This document shows, piece after piece, positions 6,326-11,406 of a stretch of DNA of 11,406 nucleotides; position 1 is the stretch's first letter; each line of letters starts with the position of its first letter. The DNA is taken from contig DAIRSE010000039.1 in the NCBI GenBank assembly GCA_036804525.1, positions 1-11,406 of the forward strand. Direction: 5' to 3'. The position numbers and the translations under genes are program-made. The DNA is from JBFLVT01 sp036804525. Lineage in GTDB: Bacteria; Bacillota; Desulfotomaculia; Desulfotomaculales; JASEER01. The notes below the pieces were generated by a model that did not search any database, was not told the origin of the DNA, and saw only the letters and a program-made list of their open reading frames with translations.

Positions 6326-7235
6326 GCCGGCCGTGCTCACCCGCGGTCTCACCAAGATTTTTGGCGGGCAACCGGCCGTGGACGGTCTGAACCTGGAAGT
6401 GCCGCGGGGCAGCGTGTTTGCTCTTCTGGGGCCTAACGGGGCCGGAAAAACCACCACCATCAAACTGATTTTGAACCTGCTCCAGCCTACCGCCGGCGAG
6501 ATCCGGGTACTGGGCCAGGATGCGGTAAAAGACTCGGTAGCCGTGCGCCGGATGGTGGGTTACCAGGCCGAAACCCAGCGTTTTTACCCGAGGGTCCGGG
6601 TGGAAGAACTGTTTTGCTTATGCAAGTCCCTTTACCCGCGCTGGAACACGGAAAGGGTAACTCGTTACTGCCGAATTTTTGAATTACCGCCCCATGCCCA
6701 CGTCGGCGAGCTGTCCAAGGGAAAGCTCACCCTGCTGGCCCTGGTGCTGGCCGTCGGTCCCGAGCCGGAACTCCTGCTTCTGGACGAACCGGCCACCGGC
6801 CTGGACCCGTTGCGCCGCCGCCAGGTCCTGCAACTGCTGGTGGAAGAAATGGCCGGGGGAGACCGCACCATAATCATTTCCTCGCACCAGTTGCAGGACG
6901 TGGAGCGTATTGCCGACCGGGTGGGTTTTCTCCTCCGGGGGAAACTGATCCTCTCCCGGCCTCTGGAGCAGTTGCTGGGCGAAGAAAAGAAGGTGCGCGT
7001 GCTCTTTCCCGGATCCCCTCCGGCGGATTTGCCCGGATGGCCGGGTGTAAGGCGGGTTGCCCGGGAGGGTTCGCACCTGTTGATTTCCCTGTCCGGCCAC
7101 CTGGATGAGGTGCTGGGCAGGTTAAACCGCTACGAGGGCGTAGCTTTTGAGGTGCTGGACCAGACGCTGGAGGACATTTTCGTGGAGTATGCGGCAGGCG
7201 AGGAAGTTGCCTGGAAGGTGGGAGAAAATGATTAA
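6312..7235 (+). CDS. ABC transporter ATP-binding protein of the YtrB type
   Basis: The 307-aa protein is a complete ABC ATPase: Walker A GPNGAGKTT at residues 40-48, Q-loop glutamine in GYQAE (residue 85), signature region LSKGK at 134-138, Walker B LLLLDEPATGLD at 154-165, and switch histidine 192 in SSHQ. The signature departs from LSGGQ, as in many YtrB-like exporters whose segment reads LSKGM. About 85 residues follow the core, a common C-terminal extension in ABC-2 exporters. It would power the permease encoded next, forming a half-transporter that probably dimerises. The start is ATG 6312, preceded by AAAGGAGGAG at 6295-6304; the second ATG at 6318 is less well spaced. It overlaps the regulator by 14 bases and the permease by 8. 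The substrate cannot be read from the sequence. Confidence 0.93.
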   Translation: MTMSEPAVLTRGLTKIFGGQPAVDGLNLEVPRGSVFALLGPNGAGKTTTIKLILNLLQPTAGEIRVLGQDAVKDSVAVRRMVGYQAETQRFYPRVRVEELFCLCKSLYPRWNTERVTRYCRIFELPPHAHVGELSKGKLTLLALVLAVGPEPELLLLDEPATGLDPLRRRQVLQLLVEEMAGGDRTIIISSHQLQDVERIADRVGFLLRGKLILSRPLEQLLGEEKKVRVLFPGSPPADLPGWPGVRRVAREGSHLLISLSGHLDEVLGRLNRYEGVAFEVLDQTLEDIFVEYAAGEEVAWKVGEND

Positions 7236-7893
7236 CGGGCCTTTTTTGCGGTGGGAGATACGGCGGTTGCGCTGGTGGTACTACGGGGTACTGCTCTTCT
7301 GGTTAGGCAGTTTCATTTTTACCTTATGCCTCACTGTCCCCGGTCAACCGGTACATTGGGAGCACGTGGATTTCCTCTGGTTCGGGATGTTCTGGGCAAT
7401 TTTTTGGGGCGGAGGACTGTTTGTGGGGAAATTCAGGGATGGTACCATGGAGTTTCTGCTGGCCCGGCCGGTTTCCAGGCGGGAAGTTTATCACAGCATT
7501 GTCCTGGCCGGGGGCATTCCCATCGTTTTCCTGGTGATATTACCTTCTTTGTTTGCTCTTACCCTTCCTCCCTGGAAAACTTCGCATTTGTTCCCCGGCC
7601 TCCTGGCGCTCAACTTGCTGGAGTCGGTCTGGCTAATTGCCGTTTTTCTGCTCAGCGCATGTGTGTATTTGTTTACCGGCAACAGTAACCGATGGTATGC
7701 CCGCTTTATCGAGGCTTCTTTCATAGGTGCGGCTGTAGCCGTTCTTATCGAATTGCAAAAAACAAATCTACCGCAGTTGATCCAGGCTCACCCGTTAGCT
7801 TCTCTGTTGCTCAGCTTAACAGCGGGCTGCCTTTTTTACGGCCTTGGCCGTTGGCGGTTCGAAAGAATGGATATCCGGACTAACCCGGGGTAA
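7228..7893 (+). CDS. ABC-2 type transporter permease
   Basis: The 221-aa product is very hydrophobic, with about six membrane segments: near residues 15-36 (WWYYGVLLFWLGSFIFTL), 50-66 (FLWFGMFWAIFWGGGLF), 90-112 (IVLAGGIPIVFLVILPSLFA), 122-146 (GLLALNLLESVWLIAVFLLSA), 160-175 and 190-208. Between the second and third helices, FRDGTMEFLLARPVSRREVY is the characteristic cytoplasmic motif of ABC-2 permeases (drug, lipid or peptide exporters). ATG 7228 is chosen because it overlaps the end of the ATPase gene by 8 bases and gives a basic tip (FLRWEIRRLRWW) before the first helix. It has no other partner nearby, so a homodimeric permease is inferred. No clear terminator follows it within 100 bases. 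Confidence 0.88.
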   Translation: MINGPFLRWEIRRLRWWYYGVLLFWLGSFIFTLCLTVPGQPVHWEHVDFLWFGMFWAIFWGGGLFVGKFRDGTMEFLLARPVSRREVYHSIVLAGGIPIVFLVILPSLFALTLPPWKTSHLFPGLLALNLLESVWLIAVFLLSACVYLFTGNSNRWYARFIEASFIGAAVAVLIELQKTNLPQLIQAHPLASLLLSLTAGCLFYGLGRWRFERMDIRTNPG

Positions 7894-8037
7894 AGCACAG
7901 GACAAGAAAGCAGGAAATATGGACGAATTAACCCTGGAGTGCTACCAGGCGAAGTCCGGCTCCAAAACGAGCGTTTAGTTTGACGGGAGAGGAATCTCGT
8001 GATGGTCCCTTTAGCGGTGGCATAGACCCAGCGCCCG

Positions 8038-8262
8038 CCGGCGTTTAATTTTTTCTCGATGCCTTCACCGGTCAGTTTTGCCCTCTTGAAAGGCTCGATA
8101 AATGTGGAAAGGGGCAGCTCGTCATAATTTTTGCTGGTCTCCTGGTCTCCGGTGGTGATTCCACCGTTACCGTGGTCAGTTACTGCGATGACAAGGTGTT
8201 TTTATTCTTTTTGGCAAAGTCCAGGGCCACTGGTACCACTTTTTCGATATCAACGGGAAAGC
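8038..8262 (-). pseudogene. Alkaline phosphatase relic (C-terminal part, frameshifted)
   Basis: On the complement, reading from 8260 downward, codons give FPVDIEKVVPVALDFAKK, then NKNTL. After a one-base shift near 8190-8193 they give VIAVTDHGNGGITTGDQ, then KNYDELPLSTFIEPFKRAKL and TGEGIEKKLN. This matches the C-terminal half of clostridial alkaline phosphatases, in which the Asp-His of TDHG are zinc ligands. Everything N-terminal is missing (the frame meets a stop at 8267-8269), including the catalytic serine region. Past 8038 the translation (GGRWVYATAKG...) no longer looks like the family. The frameshift, missing 5' part and lost 3' end make this a non-functional remnant. It is the only minus-strand gene trace in the window. 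The rest of the 7894-8427 gap holds only a weak promoter candidate; I see no other gene there. Confidence 0.8.
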
Positions 8263-8347
8263 AGGTTTACCGGGATGGCAGGGATGGGGGTCAAGGGGTT
8301 GCGGACGGCCGGCAGGCCGGGGGATTAAAGAAAATTTAACCGGAAAT

Positions 8348-8376
8348 TTGCTTTTCTTTTTTGGAAAAGTAATAAT
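8348..8376 (+). promoter_or_regulatory. Candidate promoter of the c-di-GMP signalling gene
   Basis: TTGCTT (8348-8353) and AATAAT (8371-8376, 5 of 6 to TATAAT) are separated by 17 bases in an AT-rich stretch about 50 bases before the gene. The -35 matches only the TTG part. It is the best candidate in this gap, and the relic gene upstream makes a separate promoter necessary unless the ABC operon reads through. Confidence 0.45.
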
Positions 8377-8427
8377 GCCTTAAACTTGCTGCAATAAGCT
8401 TGTATTAAAAAGTTCGGGTGAGTGGCC

Positions 8428-10758
8428 GTGATCTCCGGGATAATCAAGGGTTGGGAAGCCGCCTCCAGGTTCTTTTCTTTTCCCGGCTTTAAAAGAAGGA
8501 CCATATTCCGGGACCACAGCCTGAAGGACCCCGGCCTGGCCGGAAAGGTTCGGGAAAACCTCCAGAAGTCAAGGCCGGTGGTGCTCCTTTATTTTGACCT
8601 GGTGAAATTCCACGAGGTGGAGCAGGTGAGCGGCTTTCAGGCTGCCTCGAAGATCCTGGCCATGTTTAAAAAAAGCCTGGAAAGAGAAATACCTGAAATT
8701 TTCCCCGGTATCGAAATCCTTGCCGTGGAAAATTTCTGGGGTGACGACTTTGTCGTCCTGATGGCGATGGAAGGCAGGCCGGAGCACGGTGAGCTGCAGA
8801 AAATAGCCGTCACTTCCCGCATTGGCATCGGGGAAAGGATAAAGCAGGAGTATTTGAAAATTACCGGCCGGGAACCGGACATCCACGTGGGGTACGCCGT
8901 CCTCAGTTTTAAGGCGGAAAACGTGGAGAGCCAGCTTTATACGGCGCTGCGCGAGGCCCAGGGGATGGCCAGGGGTTCCATCAGCCTGGGTACGGCCATG
9001 CTCTTATCCGAGTTCAGGGAAATTCTCGACCAGGCCCGGTTTGAGATCGTCTACCAGCCCATAGTTTCCCTGCGTTCCGGCGGTATCCTGGGCTGGGAGG
9101 CCCTGACCAGGGGGCCCCGGGAGAGCTATTTCCGCAGCCCCGATATTATTTTTTCATTTGCTGAGAAAGCCGGGCTGCTCTATCCCCTGGAAAGGGTCTG
9201 CCGCCGGCTGGCCCTGGAAAACCTCGGGGACCTGGGGCCGGACCAGAAGCTATTTCTGAACATCCACCCCCGCACCATCAGCGACCCCCATTTCGTCAGG
9301 GGAGAGACCATGAGGCTGATCGGGGAAATGGGCCTCAAACCTTCCAGCATCGTGTTTGAAATTACCGAGCGGCACTGCATCAAGGACTTTCCCAATTTTA
9401 ACAAAACCCTGGAACATTACCGCAGCCAGGGTTATATGGTGGCCGTGGACGATGCCGGCTCCGGATTTTCCTCCCTGCAGTCCATTGCGGAAATCAGGCC
9501 CGACTTCATTAAAATAGACATGTCCCTGGTCAGGGACATCAACCTTAACTCTATCAAGCGGGTCCTGCTGGAGACATTTATAACCTTTGCCGAAAAAATC
9601 GGCTGCGCCATTATTGCCGAGGGCATTGAAACCGGGGAGGAACTGACCACCCTTGCCAGTATCGGCGCCCACTACGGCCAGGGCTACTTTTTGGGCAGGC
9701 CGGTATTCCCGAAAGCCTACCTGGATGAGGCTGTAGAGGTTAAGGTGCTCCGGCTGGCCTCCAGCGGGCGCAACAGGACCTGGAAGCACGCCTTCCCGGT
9801 AAGAGAAATCGCGGAAAACGCCGTAAGTGTCCGCACAGACTGCCTGGTTCGCGAAGTAAAAAAAATACTGGAAGAAAATGACCTGCTTGATGGAGTGGTG
9901 GTGGTAGAAGAGGGAAAACCCGTGGGGTTGGTGATGCGCTACCGCCTAGACCGCTACCTGGGGATGCAGTATGGGGTACCCCTGTATTTCGAGCGCCCGA
10001 TAACATCGCTAATGGACACTTCCCCCCTGGTGGTGGAGGAAGACACGCCCATTGAAATAGTCTCCCAGGCTGCCATGAACCGGGACAGGCTCAAGCTCTA
10101 CGACTATATCATTGTTACAAGAAATCAGCTGTTCAAAGGGGTTGTATCGGTCCAGACCTTACTTGATACCATGACCAGAATCCGGCTGGAAATGGCCAGG
10201 GGCGCCAACCCGCTGACCGGGTTGCCGGGAAATATAGCCATCGAGCAGGAACTGTCCAGGCGGGCCAGGGAAAATGAGGACTGCGCGGTGATCTACCTGG
10301 ACCTGGACTATTTCAAGTCTTATAACGACAGGTACGGCTTTGAAAGCGGTGACCGGGTGATTTTGTTTACCGCCGCTCTCCTGAGCAGTGTCGTAAAAAA
10401 GTTCGGCGCCAGAAATGATTTCATCGGCCACATCGGGGGCGATGACTTTATCATCATAACCGTTCCGGAAAAGGCAGAGATTTTATGCGCAAAAATTGCC
10501 CGGTATTTCGACCGGCTGATCCGCCGCTTTTACGACCCGGAGGACCGTGCGGCGGGAGGAATACGCGGCTGCGACCGGAGCGGCGGGGAGACTTTTTTCC
10601 CTTTAATTTCTATATCCATGGCCATTGTTGAATGCACTGGCCGCGATTGCCTGTACGACCAGAAAAAATTTTCGGAAAAGGCGGCTCAGCTCAAACGCTA
10701 CGCCAAGTCCCTGCCGGGTAGCGTTTACGTAAAAGACCGCAGGTCCAGGGTTGATTAA
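8428..10758 (+). CDS. c-di-GMP signalling protein: degenerate GGDEF - EAL - CBS pair - GGDDF
   Basis: The 776-aa cytoplasmic protein lacks membrane segments. Residues about 40-190 form a degenerate GGDEF-like domain whose motif reads WGDDF (104-108). The EAL phosphodiesterase domain spans about 200-435 and keeps every expected catalytic residue: EAL 224-226, N278 (LNIHP), E311 (FEITER), D341-D342 (DDAGSG), K362 (IKID), E398 (EGIE) and Q418 (GQGY). Cleavage of c-di-GMP to pGpG is therefore predicted. Two CBS motifs (about 460-575) probably bind an adenine nucleotide. The C-terminal GGDEF domain (about 588-770) has the LTGLP entry motif but GGDDF at 670-674 and no RxxD inhibitory site, so cyclase activity is uncertain. 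GTG 8428 is chosen because GGGTGA (8416-8421) lies six bases upstream; the in-frame GTG at 8422 abuts that site. It stands alone, with no gene on either side sharing its function. Confidence 0.92.
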   Translation: MISGIIKGWEAASRFFSFPGFKRRTIFRDHSLKDPGLAGKVRENLQKSRPVVLLYFDLVKFHEVEQVSGFQAASKILAMFKKSLEREIPEIFPGIEILAVENFWGDDFVVLMAMEGRPEHGELQKIAVTSRIGIGERIKQEYLKITGREPDIHVGYAVLSFKAENVESQLYTALREAQGMARGSISLGTAMLLSEFREILDQARFEIVYQPIVSLRSGGILGWEALTRGPRESYFRSPDIIFSFAEKAGLLYPLERVCRRLALENLGDLGPDQKLFLNIHPRTISDPHFVRGETMRLIGEMGLKPSSIVFEITERHCIKDFPNFNKTLEHYRSQGYMVAVDDAGSGFSSLQSIAEIRPDFIKIDMSLVRDINLNSIKRVLLETFITFAEKIGCAIIAEGIETGEELTTLASIGAHYGQGYFLGRPVFPKAYLDEAVEVKVLRLASSGRNRTWKHAFPVREIAENAVSVRTDCLVREVKKILEENDLLDGVVVVEEGKPVGLVMRYRLDRYLGMQYGVPLYFERPITSLMDTSPLVVEEDTPIEIVSQAAMNRDRLKLYDYIIVTRNQLFKGVVSVQTLLDTMTRIRLEMARGANPLTGLPGNIAIEQELSRRARENEDCAVIYLDLDYFKSYNDRYGFESGDRVILFTAALLSSVVKKFGARNDFIGHIGGDDFIIITVPEKAEILCAKIARYFDRLIRRFYDPEDRAAGGIRGCDRSGGETFFPLISISMAIVECTGRDCLYDQKKFSEKAAQLKRYAKSLPGSVYVKDRRSRVD

Positions 10759-10922
10759 GAAAAACTGCCGCCCGAAGCCCAAGAGGCCGGGGAAATGCCG
10801 CAAACTCAAGAGAAATGACCGGCAGGTGGGTTGTGCGGTTGTTGGGCCCACCAAGCGGTGGGGAAGAGATTCTCCGGCCGGATTGTGACGACTTTTCAGC
10901 CTGTTTATCCGGAGGGATGCTC

Positions 10923-11406
10923 ATGACCGAGTCTGAACGAGTGTGTCTGGCGACGGAGGAAAAATTCGCCCTGGCGCCTGCCGACCTGGAGACCAGAATT
11001 GCCCTCTTGCTATTAATTATTCCCCTTGGCGTCCTTTCCCTGGTGGGCGTAGCGGTCGGCATATCCGACCCGGCGGAACTGCCGGAGTCCTTGACTGGCC
11101 TGGGCATCGTAGCGTTGATAGCGGTCTCGCTGGTGGCCGTTCACCTTGCTTTTGCCCCCGCGGCTTACATCCTGGACGCACAGGGGATCAGGATTGCCAG
11201 GCGTTTCGCCCGTCCGGTGTTCGTGCCTTACGCGCAGGTGAGGAACATTGCGCTGCGGCGGTTTCCCGGCCCGCCTTTCGCCATCGTCCGGCTCGGCTCC
11301 TACCCGCCGTGGGGGCTCTTCGGTTACTTCGGCCGGTTTAAGGTGGAGCGACTGGGGTGGATCAGGGTCTACGCCACGTCCTGGAAGAACGGGATGGTGG
11401 TGCTGG
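10923..11406 (+). CDS. Single-module membrane PH-domain protein, cut by the window end
   Basis: The frame starts at ATG 10923, six bases after GGAGGG (10911-10916); an ATG at 10917 abuts that site and is less likely. It begins MTESERVCLATEEKFALAPA and then continues with the same membrane-plus-PH module as residues 158-303 of the protein at 4650-5651, identical but for one Glu-to-Gly change (codon 11391-11393). Its own N-terminus is short and differs from the long protein, so it is a one-module paralogue, not a simple copy of the whole gene. It runs off the edge after 161 codons, before the conserved SPAEP end. It lies 164 bases after the c-di-GMP gene. That gap holds no terminator with a T tract that I can see. 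Confidence 0.8.
   Translation, partial: MTESERVCLATEEKFALAPADLETRIALLLLIIPLGVLSLVGVAVGISDPAELPESLTGLGIVALIAVSLVAVHLAFAPAAYILDAQGIRIARRFARPVFVPYAQVRNIALRRFPGPPFAIVRLGSYPPWGLFGYFGRFKVERLGWIRVYATSWKNGMVVL
10969..11406 (+). repeat. Right-hand copy of the PH-module repeat
   Basis: This 438-base stretch aligns without gaps to 5122-5559 with one substitution (G11392 for A5545). Its last 70 bases also correspond to the first 70 of the window. Identity includes silent positions, which implies very recent duplication, gene conversion, or an assembly effect. The copy continues past the window. Confidence 0.95.

Noticed and set aside
8308..8326. CGGCC/GGCCG mini-hairpin before the c-di-GMP promoter
   Set aside because: Only a 5-bp stem with no T tract; common by chance in GC-rich DNA.
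8131..8328. 65-codon plus-strand open frame in the gap before the c-di-GMP gene
   Set aside because: It is antisense to the alkaline phosphatase relic, whose minus-strand translation is clearly family-like; no ribosome site.
10824..10853. GGTGGG...CCCACC inverted repeat after the c-di-GMP gene, considered as a terminator
   Set aside because: Long loop and no T tract on either strand, so it is not supported as an intrinsic terminator.
1..11406. Mobile element explanation for the PH repeats
   Set aside because: No transposase, integrase, terminal inverted repeats or target-site duplications were seen; the repeat is coding sequence in frame.

Overview
The window looks like a piece of a GC-rich Gram-positive chromosome, most likely a Firmicute of the class Clostridia (Peptococcaceae/Desulfotomaculum-like). 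The reasons are strong purine-rich Shine-Dalgarno sites, GTG starts, a YtrA-type GntR regulator coupled to an ABC transporter, lipoproteins without outer-membrane machinery, and an EAL-CBS-GGDEF type c-di-GMP protein. This assignment is by family resemblance and base composition only. No rRNA, tRNA, CRISPR array or transposase was found.

Layout, all real genes on the + strand. (1) 1-72 is a fragment of a bacterial PH-domain gene, joined abruptly to the rest of a polytopic membrane protein gene (21-575). (2) 694-5651 reads as one compact envelope-related gene set: a 45-aa predicted lipoprotein, a PD40/TolB-like beta-propeller, a second lipoprotein, a metallophosphoesterase with an internal in-frame deletion, a small membrane-protein gene carrying an apparent one-base frameshift, and a two-module membrane PH-domain protein whose ATG overlaps the preceding stop. 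A clean intrinsic terminator follows at 5759-5789. (3) 5834-7893 is a self-contained regulated module: promoter with overlapping GTACT/AGTAC operator half-sites, a YtrA-type GntR repressor, an ABC ATPase and a permease, each overlapping the next. (4) 7894-8427 has no intact gene. It holds an antisense relic of an alkaline phosphatase (about 8038-8262) and a possible promoter. (5) 8428-10758 encodes a 776-aa c-di-GMP signalling protein with a degenerate N-terminal GGDEF, an EAL domain with an intact active site, paired CBS domains and a C-terminal GGDDF domain. (6) 10923 to the window end is a single-module PH-domain protein, cut by the window edge.

The most striking structure is a 438-bp module (5122-5559 and 10969-11406) present twice with one visible mismatch. 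A third partial copy lies at 1-72. The first and last 70 bases of the window are therefore the same sequence apart from one base, so the window is probably a whole contig bounded by this repeat. The joins at both ends should be treated with caution. Several genes here are decayed (deletion, frameshift, relic), which together with the repeats suggests a locus undergoing rearrangement.
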